Below the pieces are notes generated by a model. It saw only the letters and a list, made by a program, of their open reading frames with translations, was not told the DNA's origin and made no database searches. This document shows, piece by piece, positions 51,673-62,898 of a DNA stretch of 64,000 bases. The translations under genes were made by a program, and so were the position numbers. Every line of letters begins with the position of its first letter. The stretch's first letter is position 1. The stretch comes from Bos javanicus (lineage: Eukaryota; Chordata; Mammalia; Artiodactyla; Bovidae), in assembly GCF_032452875.1 (NCBI RefSeq), contig NW_026893688.1, positions 525,116 through 589,115 of the forward strand, in the 5' to 3' direction.

Positions 51673-54600
51673 AGATCACGTGACTGAGCATGCACTGTTC
51701 ACGTGGCTGATCACACACCTATCACGTGACTGATCATGCACTGATCATGTGACTGATCATGCACTTATCACGTGGCTATCATGCACTGATCACTTGGCTG
51801 GACATACACTGATCATGGGATTGATCGTGCACTCATCACGGTGCTATAATGCATTGACTACATGACTCCACATGCACTGATCACGTGGATGATAATGCAC
51901 TGATCACGTGACTGACCATGCACTGATCACGTGGCTGATCATGCACTGATCACATGGCTGATCATGCACTGATCAGGTGGCTATCATGCACTGCTCTCGT
52001 GGCTGATCTGGCAATGCTCACATAGCTACAATGTACTGCTCACGTGACTGATCATGCACTGATCACGTAATTGATCATGCACTGATCATGTGGCTGATCA
52101 TGCACTGATCACCTGGCTGATCATACACTGATTACGTGACTGATCATGAACTGATCACATGACTGATCATGCACTGATCACCTGGCTATCATGCACTGAT
52201 CACTTGGCTGGACATACACTGATCACGTGCCTGGTCCTGCACTGATCACGTGGCTGATCATGCACTGATCACGTGACTGATCATTCACTGATCACATGGC
52301 TGATCATGCACTGATCACGTGGCTATCACGCACTGCTCATGTAGCTGATCTGTCAATGATCACGTAGCTCCCATGTACTGGTCACATGACTGATCATGCA
52401 CTGATCATGTAATTGATCATGCACTGATCATGTGGCTGATCATGCACTGATCACGTGGCTGATCATACACTGATAACGTGACTGATCATGCACTGATCAC
52501 GTGACTGATCATGCACTGATTACGTGGCTATCATGCACTGATCACTTGGCTGGACATACACTGATCACGTGCCTGGTCCTGCACTGATCACGTGGCTGAT
52601 CATGCACTGATTACCTGACTGATCATGCACAGATCTCATGTCTGATCGTGCACTGATCACGTGGCTATCATGCACTGCTCACGTGGCTGATCATGCGATG
52701 ATCACGCAGCTACCATGTACTGGTCACATGACTGATCATGCACTGATCACGTGACTGATCATGCAGTGATCACGTGGCTATCGTGCACTACTCACGTGGC
52801 TGATCATGCAATGATCATGTAGCTACCATGTACAGTTCACGTGAATGATCATATACCCATCAGGTGACTGATCATGCACTGATCTCGTAATTGATCATGC
52901 ACTGATCATGTGGCTGATCATGCACTGATCACGTGGCTGATTAATGTAATTGATCATGCACTGATCACGTGACTGATCATGCACAGATCACGTGACTGAT
53001 CATGCACTGATGATTTGGCAATCATGCACTGATTACGTGGTTGATCATACACTGATCACATGACTGATAATACACTGATCATCTGGATATCGTGCACTCA
53101 TTACCTGGCTATCATGCACTGATCACGTGGTTGATCATACACTGTTCACGAGACTGATCTTGCACTGATTACGTCTGTATCATGCACTGATCACCTGACT
53201 GCCCATGCACTGATCAAGTGGATAAATATACACTGATCATGTGACAGATCATGCAGTGATCACGCGGCTATCATGCACTGCTCACGTGGCTGATCATGCA
53301 ATGATCACGTAGCTGCCATGTACTGGTCACGTGAGTGGTCATGCACTGATCCGGTAATTGATCATACACTGATCACGTGACTTATCATGCACTGTTCACG
53401 TGGCTGATCATGCACTGCTCACGTGACTGATCATGCACTGTTCACGAGACTCATCATGCACTGATCACGTGGCACTCAAGCACAGATCACCTGGCTGATC
53501 ATACTCTGTTCACGTAACTCATCATGCACACATCATGTGGCTATCATGCACTGCTCACGTGGTTTGTCATGGAATGATCACGTAGCAACCATATACTGGT
53601 CACGTGACTGATCATGCACAGATCACGTAAATGATCATGCACTGTTCACGTGACTGATCATGTACTGATCACGTGACTGATCATGCACTGATCACGTGGC
53701 TATCATGCTCTGCTCACGTGGCTGATCATGCAACGATCACGTAGCAACCATGTACTGGTCTCGTGACTGATCATGCACTGATCACGTAATTGATCCTGCA
53801 CTGATCACGTGGCTAATCACGCACTGATCTGGTGGCTGATCACACACGTATCAAGTGAATGATCATGTATAGATCACATGACTAATCATGAAGTGATCAC
53901 GTGGCTATCCTGCACTGATCACGTGGATATCATGCACTGATCACGTGCCTGATCACACACGTATCACGTGATTGATCATGCACTGATCACGTGGCTATCA
54001 TGCACTGATAACGTGACTATCATGCACTGATATCATGCACTGGTCACGTGGCTTATCACACACGTATCACGTGACTGATCATGCACTGATCACGTGACTG
54101 ACCATGCACTGATCACGTGATGATTATGCACTGATCACGTGGCTGATCATGCACTGATCACGTGGCTATCATGCACTGCTCACGTGTCTGATCATGCAAT
54201 GATCACGTAGCTACCATGTACTGGTCAAGTGACTGACCGTGCACTGATCACGTAATTGATCATGTACTGGTCATGTGGCTGATCATGCACTTATCACGTG
54301 CTGATCATACAGTGATCACGTGACTGATCATGCACTGATCATGTGGCTATCATGCACTGATCACTTGGCTGGTCATACTGATCACGTGCCTCGTCATGCA
54401 CTGATCACGTGGATGATCATGCACTGATCACGTGACTGATCATGCACTGATCATGTGGCTATCATGCACTGATCACATGGCTGGTCATACTGATCACGTG
54501 CCTCGTCATGCACTGATCACGTGGCTGATCATGCACTGATCACGTGGCTATCATGCAGTGATCACGTGGCTATCATGAACAGATCACATGGCTGATAATG

Positions 54601-54815
54601 AAATGATCACCTAGCTACCATATACTGGTCACGTGACTGATCAGGCACTGATCACGTGGCACTCATGCACTGTTCACGTGGCTGATCATGCAATGATCAC
54701 GCAGATACCATGTACTGGTCACATGACTGATCATGCACTGATCACATAATTGATCATGCACTGATCACCTGGCTTATCATGCATTGATCATGTGACTGAT
54801 CATGTACTGATCATG
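51673..54815. repeat. Longest insert-free tract (3.1 kb)
   Basis: To about 52,942 it duplicates 47,817-49,086. After the breakpoint come diverged monomers related to 29,960-30,180 (GATCATCTGGATATC, GTCTGTATCATG). A post-A module without its A insert follows (53,460-54,060), then units with CTGGTCATACTGATC and the B leader from about 54,705. An A insert has probably been lost here. Confidence 0.91.
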
Positions 54816-55077
54816 TTTGGTGTCACACACTGATCATGTGCCTCTGGAGGCAATGAACATAGAGCTGAGTAGGCAGGAATCAGTCAGCAGGCTATAATCA
54901 TGGAACTCAGCTCTGAGAAATCATGCTGCTCAGCTGGCAATAATCAAGTAGATGAGCAGGCAGGAATTACGCAGCACAGGTGGCAATTGTCAAGGAGATG
55001 ACAGGCAGGAATCGTGCAGCTCAGCTGGAAATTGTCAAGCAGATGAGCAGACAGTAATCACGCAGCTCAGCAGGCCC
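54816..55077 (+). repeat. Insert module, type B, copy 36
   Basis: B type with TTTGGTGTCACACAC, GAACATAGAGCTGAG, GGCTATAATC and GTCAAGGAGATG, close to a B consensus. Confidence 0.93.
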
Positions 55078-55290
55078 TGATCACGTGACTGAGCATGCAC
55101 TGTTCACATGGCTGATCACACACCTATCACGTGACTGATCATGCACTGATCACGTAGCTATCTTGCACTGATCACTTGGCTGATCATACACTCATCACGG
55201 GACTGATCGTGCACTGATCACGGCGCTATCATGCATTGACTACATGACTCCACATGCACTGATCACGTGGATGATCATGCACTGATCACG
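55078..55290. repeat. Post-B divergent module (representative)
   Basis: The order is TTCACATGGCTGATCACAC, CTATCTTGCACTGATC, ACACTCATCACGGGACTG, ATCACGGCGCTATC, CATTGACTACATGACTCCAC. The same order follows B inserts near 29,630, 35,270, 37,430, 40,630, 43,270, 46,240, 47,950, 50,100, 51,800, 58,750 and 62,090. A lineage variant GATTGCGGCGC marks the 46,240, 50,100, 58,750 and 62,090 copies. I do not see it in the first 29 kb. Confidence 0.85.
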
Positions 55291-56175
55291 TGACTGATCA
55301 TGCACTGATCACATGGCTGATCATGCACTGATCACGTGGCTATCATGCACTGCTCACGTGGCTGATCAGGCAATGATCACATAGCTACCAAGTACTGGTC
55401 ACGTGACTGATCATGCACTGATCACGTAATTGATCATGCACTGATCACGTGGCTGATCATGCACTGATCACGTAATTGATCATGCACTTATCATTTGGCT
55501 GATCATGCACTGATCACGTGGCTGATCATACACTGATTACGTGAGTGATCATGCACTGATCACGTGACTGATCATGCACTGATCACGTGGCTATCATGCA
55601 CTGATCACTTGGCTGGTCATACATTGATCACATGACTGATCATGCACTGTTCACGTGACTGATCATTACAGATCACGTGAATAATCATGAAGTGATCACG
55701 TGGCTATCCTGCACTCATCACGTGGATAACATGCACTGATCACGTGGCTGATCACACATGTATCACGTGACTGATCATGCACTGATCACGTGGCTATCAT
55801 GCACTGATCACGTGGCTATCATACACTGATCACTTGGCTGGACATACACTGATCACGTGACTGGTCATGCACTGATCACGTTGCTGATCATGCACTGATC
55901 ACGTGACTGATCATGCACTGATCTCGTGTCTGATCATGCACTGATCACGTGGCTATCATGCACTGCTCACGTGGCTGATCATGTGATGATCACGCAGGTA
56001 CCATATACTGGTCACATGACTGATCATGCACTGATCACCTGGCTGATCATGCAGTGATCACGTGGCTGATCATGCACTGATACCGTGACTGAGCATGGAC
56101 TAATCACATGACTATCAAGTAGTGATCACGTGACTTAATGGCTCTGATCATGTGACTGATCATGCGCTGATCATG
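55078..56175. repeat. Post-B module and pre-A tract
   Basis: A clean post-B module (55,078-55,290), then mixed monomers, a short post-A tail fragment (CACGTGGATAACATG, ACACATGTATC) and the A leader with GACTAATCACATG and ATCAAGTAGTG. Confidence 0.92.
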
Positions 56176-56441
56176 TTTGCTATCATACACTGATCATGTG
56201 CCTCTGGAGGCAATAAACAAAGAGCTGAGTAGGCACGAATCATACAGTCAGCAGTCAATAATCATGGAACTCAGGTGTGAGGAATCATGCTGCTCAGCTG
56301 GCAATAATCAAGCAGCTGAGCAGGCAGGAATTACGCAGCACAGCTGGCAATTATCAAGCAGATAACAGGCAGGAATCGTGCAGCTCAGCTGGCAATTGTC
56401 AAGCAGATGAGCAGACAGTAATCACGCAGCTCATCAGGCCC
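56176..56441 (+). repeat. Insert module, type A, copy 37
   Basis: Full length. CATACAGTCAGCAGTCAATAA is split here as CATACAGTC then AGCAGTCAATAA; CATACAG is shared with copy 31. It has AATTATCAAGCAGATAACAGG and the exit CTCATCAGGCCC. It is the last A copy in the window. Confidence 0.92.
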
Positions 56442-58347
56442 TGATCACGTGACTGAGCATGCACTGTTCACGTGGATGATCATACACTGATCACGTGATT
56501 GATCATGCACTGATCACTTGGATATCATGCACTGATCACGTGGCTGATCATACACTGTTCTCGTGTCTGACCATGCACTGTTCACGCGGCTGATCACACA
56601 CCTGTCACGTGACATATCATGCACTGATCACGTGGCACTCATGCACTGATCACGTGGCTGATCATACTCTGCTCACGTAACTCATCATGCACACATCATG
56701 TGGCTATCATGCACTGCTCACGTGGTTCGTCATGGAATGATCACGTAGCTACCATATACTGGTCACGTGACTGATCATGCACAGATCACGTAAATGATCA
56801 TGCACTGTTCACGTGACTGATCATGTACTGGTCTCGTGACTGATCATGCACTGATCATGTAATTGATCCTGCACTGATCACCTGGCTCATCACGCACTGA
56901 TCCGGTGGCTGATCACACACGTATCACGTGAATGATCATGTATAGATCACGTGACTAATCATGAAGTGATCACGTGGCTATCCTGCACTGATCACGTGGA
57001 TATCATGCACTGATCACGTGGCTGATCACACACGTATCACGTGACTGATCATGCACTGATCACGTGGCTATCATGCACTGATAACGTGGCTATCATGCAC
57101 TGATATCATGCACTGGTCACGTGGCTTATCACACACGTATCACGTGACTGATCATGTGATGATCACGCAGGTACCATGTACTGGTCACATGACTGATCAT
57201 GCACTGATCACGTGACTGATTATGCACTGATCACGTGGCTGATCATGCACTGATCACGTGGCTATCATGCACTGATCACTTGGCTGGTCATACTGATCAC
57301 GTGCCTCCTCATGCACTGATCACGTGGCTGATCATGCACTGATCACGTGGCTATCATGCAGTGATCACGTGGCTATCATGAACAGATCACATGGCTGATC
57401 ATGAAATGATCACCTAGCTACCATATACTGGTCACGTGACTGATCATGCACTGATCACGTGGCTGATCATGCACTGCTCACGTGACTGATCATGCACTGT
57501 TCACGAGACTCATCATGCACTGATCACGTGGATATCATGCACTGATCACGTGTTTGATCATACACTGTTCACGTGTCTGACCATGCACTGCTCACATGGC
57601 TGATCATACACTGTTCAGGTAAATGATCATGCACTGATCACGTGGATATCATGCACTGATCACGTGGCTGAACATGCACTGTTCACGTGGCTTACCACAC
57701 ACCTGTCACGTGACTGATCATGCACTGATCACGTGGCTGAACATGCACTGTTCACGTGGCTTACCACACACCTGTCACGTGACTGATCATGCACTGATCA
57801 CGTAACTGATCATGCACTGATCTCGTTGCTATCATGCACGGTTCACATGGCTGATCATGCAATGATCACGTAGCTACCATGTACTGGTCACGTGAATATC
57901 ATGCACTGATCACGTAATTGATCATGCACTGATCACGTGGCTGATCATGCACTGATCACGTGACTGATCATGCACACATCACGTGTCTTACATGCACTGC
58001 TCACGTGGCTGGTCATGCAATGTTCACGTAGCTACCATATACTGGTCACGAGACTTATCATGCACAGATCACGTAAATGATCATGCACTGTTCCCGTGAC
58101 TGATCATGTACTGATCACGTGGCTGATCATGCACTGATCACGTGACTGATCATTCACTGATCACGTGGCTGATCATGCACTGATCACGTGGCTATTATGC
58201 ACTGCTCACGTGGCTGATCATGCAATGATCACGCAGCTACAATGTACTGGTCACATGACTGATCATGCACTGATCACGTAATTGATCACGCACTGATCAC
58301 CTGGCTTATCATGCATGGATTATGTGATTCATCATGTGCTGATCATG
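56442..58347. repeat. Post-A module, first 3.34-kb unit
   Basis: A post-A module with an internal deletion near 56,580, the clipped unit CACTGATATCATGCACTGG near 57,100, GTCATACTGATCACG near 57,285, the 69-bp trimer duplication, and a B leader with CATGGATTATGTGATTC. Confidence 0.92.
57670..57807. repeat. 69-bp trimer duplicated in tandem
   Basis: GAACATGCACTGTTCACG..CTTACCACACACCTGTCACG occurs at 57670 and again at 57739, exactly three monomers later. The pair is preserved at 61011/61080 in the next 3,341-bp unit, so it predates that duplication. Confidence 0.88.
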
Positions 58348-58605
58348 TTTGGTGTCATACACTGATCATGTGCCTCTGGAGGCAATGAACAAAGAGCAGA
58401 GTAGGCAGGAATCAGTAGGCAATAATCATGGAACTCAGCTCTGAGAAATCATGCTGCTCAGCTGGCAATAATCAAGTAGATGAGCAGGCAGGAATTATGC
58501 AGAACAGATGGCAATTGTCAAGGAGATGACAGGCAGGAATCGTACAACTCAGCTGGCAATTGTCAAGCAGATGAGCAGACAGTAATCACGAAGCTCAACA
58601 GGCCC
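58348..58605 (+). repeat. Insert module, type B, copy 38
   Basis: B type with AAAGAGCAGAGTAGGC, GAATCAGTAGGC, GCAGAACAGATGGC, CGTACAACTC and AAGCTCAACAGG. These private changes recur at 61689 (+3,341). Confidence 0.93.
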
Positions 58606-59386
58606 TGATCACGTGACTGAGCATGCACTGTTCACGTCGCTGATCACACACCTATCACGTGAATGACCATGCACTGATCACGTGGCTCTCATGCACTGAT
58701 GACGTGGCTGATCATGCACTGATCATGTGACTGATCATGCACTGATCACGTAGCTATCTTGCACTGGTCACTTGGCTGATCATACACTCATCACGGGACT
58801 GATCGTGCACTGATTGCGGCGCTATCATGCATTGACTACATGACTCCACATGCACTGATCACGTGCATGATCATGCACTGATCACGTGACTGACCATGCA
58901 CTGATCACGTGACTGATCATGCACTGATCACGTGGCTATCATGCACTGATCATTTGGCTGGTCATACACTGATCATGTGCCTGGTCATGCACTGATCATG
59001 TGGCTGATCATGCACTGATCACGTGACTGATCATGCACTGATCACGTGTCTATCATGCACTGATCACGTGGCTATCATGGACAGATCACGTGGCTGATCA
59101 TGCAATGATCACGTAGCTACCATGTACTGGTCACGTGACTGATCATGCACTGATCACGTGGCTGATCATGCACTGATCACGTGACTGATCATGCACTGAT
59201 CACGTGGCTGATCATGAACTGAGCACGTGGCTATCATGCACTGCTCATGTGGCTGATCATGCAATGATCACGCAGCTACCATGTACTGGTCACATGACTG
59301 ATCATGCACTGACCACGTAATTGATCATGCACTGATCACCTGGCATATCATTCATTGATCATGTGACTCATCATGTGCTGATCATG
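58606..59386. repeat. Post-B module to B leader (781 bp)
   Basis: A short spacer between two B inserts: post-B module with GATTGCGGCGC, several near-consensus units and a B leader with GGCATATCATTC. It is repeated exactly in length at 61947-62727. Confidence 0.93.
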
Positions 59387-59557
59387 TTTGGTGTCATACA
59401 CTGATCATGTGCCTCTGGAGGCAATGAACACAGAGCTGAGTAAGCAGGAATCAGTCAGCAGGCAATAATCATGGAACTCAGCTCTGAGAAATCATGCTGC
59501 TCAGCTGGCAATAATCAAGTAGATGAGCAGACAGTAATCACGCAGCTCAGCAGGCCC
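59387..59557 (+). repeat. Insert module, type B, copy 39 (short, 171 bp)
   Basis: B type lacking two 45-bp subunits: AATAATCAAGTAGATGAGCAG runs (split as AATAATCAAG, TAGATGAGCAG) straight into ACAGTAATCACGCAG. CACAGAGCTGAGTAAGC is private to this copy and its duplicate. Confidence 0.92.
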
Positions 59558-61688
59558 TGATCACGTGACTGAGCATGCACTGTTCACGTGGCTGATCATA
59601 CACTGATCACGTGATTGATCATGCACTGATCACTTGGATATCATGCACTGATCACGTGGCTGATCATACACTGTTCTCGTGTCTGACCATGCACTGATCA
59701 CGTGTCTGGTCATACACTGTTCACGTAACTGATCATGCACTGATCACGTGGCTATCATGCACTGAATACGTGGCGGAACATGCACTGTTCACGTGGCTGA
59801 TCACACACCTGTCACGTGACATATCATGCACTGATCACGTGGCACTCATGCACTGATCACGTGGCTGATCATACTCTGCTCACGTAACTCATCATGCACA
59901 CATCATGTGGCTATCATGCACTGCTCACGTGGTTCGTCATGGAATGATCACGTAGCTACCATATACTGGTCACGTGACTGATCATGCACAGATCACGTAA
60001 ATGATCATGCACTGTTCACGTGACTGATCATGTACTGGTCTCGTGACTGATCATGCACTGATCACGTAATTGATCCTGCACTGATCACCTGGCTCATCAC
60101 GCACTGATCCGGTGGCTGATCACACACGTATCACGTGAAAGATCATGTATAGATCACGTGACTAATCATGAAGTGATCACGTGGCTATCCTGCACTGATC
60201 ACGTGGATATCATGCACTGATCACGTGGCTGATCACACACGTATCACGTGACTGATCATGCACTGATCACATGGCTATCATGCACTGATAACGTGGCTAT
60301 CATGCACTGATATCATGCACTGGTCACATGGCTTATCACACACGTATCACGTGACTGATCATGTGATGATCACGCAGGTACCATGTACTGGTCACATGAC
60401 TGATCATGCACTGATCACGTGACCGATTATGCACTGATCACGTGGCTGATCATGCACTGATCACGTGGCTATCATGCACTGATCACTTGGCTGGTCATAC
60501 TGATCACGTGCCTCGTCATGCACTGATCACGTGGCTGATCATGCACTGATCACGTGACTGATCATGCACTGATCATGTGGCTATCATGCACTGATCACTT
60601 GGCTGTTCCTACTGATCACGTGTCTCCTCATGCACTGATCACGTGGCTGATCATGCACTGATCACGTGGCTATCATGCAGTGATCACGTGGCTATCATGC
60701 AGTGATCACGTGGCTATCATGAACAGATCACATGGCTGATCATGAAATGATCACCTAGCTACCATATACTGGTCACGTGACTGATCATGCACTGATCACG
60801 TGGCTGATCATGCACTGCTCACGTGACTGATCATGCACTGTTCACGAGACTCATCATGCACTGATCACGTGGATATCATGCACTGATCACGTGTTTGATC
60901 ATACACTGTTCACGTGTCTGACCATGCACTGCTCACATGGCTGATCATACACTGTTCAGGTAAATGATCATGCACTGATCACGTGGATATCATGCACTGA
61001 TCACGTGGCTGAACATGCACTGTTCACGTGGCTTACCACACACCTGTCACGTGACTGATCATGCACTGATCACGTGGCTGAACATGCACTGTTCACGTGG
61101 CTTACCACACACCTGTCACGTGACTGATCATGCACTGATCACGTAACTGATCATGCACTGATCTCGTTGCTATCATGCACGGTTCACATGGCTGATCATG
61201 CAATGATCACGTAGCTACCATGTACTGGTCACGTGAATATCATGCACTGATCACGTAATTGATCATGCACTGATCACGTGGCTGATCATGCACTGATCAC
61301 GTGACTGATCATGCACACATCACGTGTCTTACATGCACTGCTCACGTGGCTGGTCATGCAATGTTCACGTAGCTACCATATACCGGTCACGCGACTTATC
61401 ATGCACAGATCACGTAAATGATCATGCACTGTTCCCGTGACTGATCATGTACTGATCACGTGGCTGATCATGCACTGATCACGTGACTGATCATTCACTG
61501 ATCACGTGGCTGATCATGCACTGATCACGTGGCTATTATGCACTGCTCACGTGGCTGATCATGCAATGATCACGCAGCTACAATGTACTGGTCACATGAC
61601 TGATCATGCACTGATCACGTAATTGATCACGCACTGATCACCTGGCTTATCATGCATGGATTATGTGATTCATCATGTGCTGATCATG
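59558..61688. repeat. Post-A module without an A insert, second 3.34-kb unit
   Basis: A post-A module follows a short B insert, so the module has changed partner. It includes GAATACGTGGCGGAAC, the clipped unit near 60,305, an additional pair of CTACTGATC-type units (about 60,540-60,680), the 69-bp trimer duplication at 61011 and the B leader. Confidence 0.92.
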
Positions 61689-61946
61689 TTTGGTGTCATA
61701 CACTGATCATGTGCCTCTGGAGGCAATGAACAAAGAGCAGAGTAGGCAGGAATCAGTAGGCAATAATCATGGAACTCAGCTCTGAGAAATCATGCTGCTC
61801 AGCTGGCAATAATCAAGTAGATGAGCAGGCAGGAATTATGCAGAACAGATGGCAATTGTCAAGGAGATGACAGGCAGGAATCGTACAACTCAGCTGGCAA
61901 TTGTCAAGCAGATGAGCAGACAGTAATCACGAAGCTCAACAGGCCC
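61689..61946 (+). repeat. Insert module, type B, copy 40
   Basis: Duplicate of the copy at 58348 at +3,341 bp with all private variants kept. Confidence 0.93.
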
Positions 61947-62727
61947 TGATCACGTGACTGAGCATGCACTGTTCACGTCGCTGATCACACACCTATCACG
62001 TGAATGACCATGCACTGATCACGTGGCTCTCATGCACTGATGACGTGGCTGATCATGCACTGATCATGTGACTGATCATGCACTGATCACGTAGCTATCT
62101 TGCACTGGTCACTTGGCTGATCATACACTCATCACGGGACTGATCGTGCACTGATTGCGGCGCTATCATGCATTGACTACATGACTCCACATGCACTGAT
62201 CACGTGCATGATCATGCACTGATCACGTGACTGACCATGCACTGATCACGTGACTGATCATGCACTGATCACGTGGCTATCATGCACTGATCATTTGGCT
62301 GGTCATACACTGATCATGTGCCTGGTCATGCACTGATCATGTGGCTGATCATGCACTGATCACGTGACTGATCATGCACTGATCACGTGTCTATCATGCA
62401 CTGATCACGTGGCTATCATGGACAGATCACGTGGCTGATCATGCAATGATCACGTAGCTACCATGTACTGGTCACGTGACTGATCATGCACTGATCACGT
62501 GGCTGATCATGCACTGATCACGTGACTGATCATGCACTGATCACGTGGCTGATCATGAACTGAGCACGTGGCTATCATGCACTGCTCATGTGGCTGATCA
62601 TGCAATGATCACGCAGCTACCATGTACTGGTCACATGACTGATCATGCACTGACCACGTAATTGATCATGCACTGATCACCTGGCATATCATTCATTGAT
62701 CATGTGACTCATCATGTGCTGATCATG
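61947..62727. repeat. Duplicate of 58606-59386
   Basis: Same 781-bp length and variant order as the earlier spacer, including GATTGCGGCGC and the leader variant GGCATATCATTC. Confidence 0.93.
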
Positions 62728-62898
62728 TTTGGTGTCATACACTGATCATGTGCCTCTGGAGGCAATGAACACAGAGCTGAGTAAGCAGGAATCAGTCAGC
62801 AGGCAATAATCATGGAACTCAGCTCTGAGAAATCATGCTGCTCAGCTGGCAATAATCAAGTAGATGAGCAGACAGTAATCACGCAGCTCAGCAGGCCC
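62728..62898 (+). repeat. Insert module, type B, copy 41 (short, 171 bp)
   Basis: Duplicate of the short copy at 59387 with the same two-subunit deletion. Confidence 0.92.

Larger units (their letters stand above)
49577..52942. repeat. 3,856-bp tandem duplication, second copy (partial)
   Basis: Follows the first copy directly at an offset of 3,856 bp and continues for about 3.37 kb. Similarity stops near 52,942, where GGCTGAT runs into TAATGTAATTGATC instead of CATCCACTGATCAGG. That position is a visible breakpoint. Confidence 0.9.
56442..59557. repeat. 3.34-kb higher-order unit, copy 1 (diverged)
   Basis: From about 57,480 to 59,557 it matches the next copy at a constant offset of 3,341 bp (for example TTCACGAGAC at 57500 and 60841, and the B cores at 58348/61689 and 59387/62728). 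Upstream the offset falls to 3,207 bp at 56,824, because copy 2 carries about 134 bp of extra monomers near 60,560. Copy 1 is preceded by a full A insert, while copies 2 and 3 are preceded by a short B insert. Confidence 0.87.
59558..62898. repeat. 3,341-bp higher-order unit, copy 2
   Basis: A complete unit running from one short B insert end to the next. It contains the post-A module, trimer duplication, a full B insert, the post-B module and a short B insert. By eye it is nearly identical to the neighbouring copies over the shared parts, which makes it one of the youngest amplifications in the window. Confidence 0.9.
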
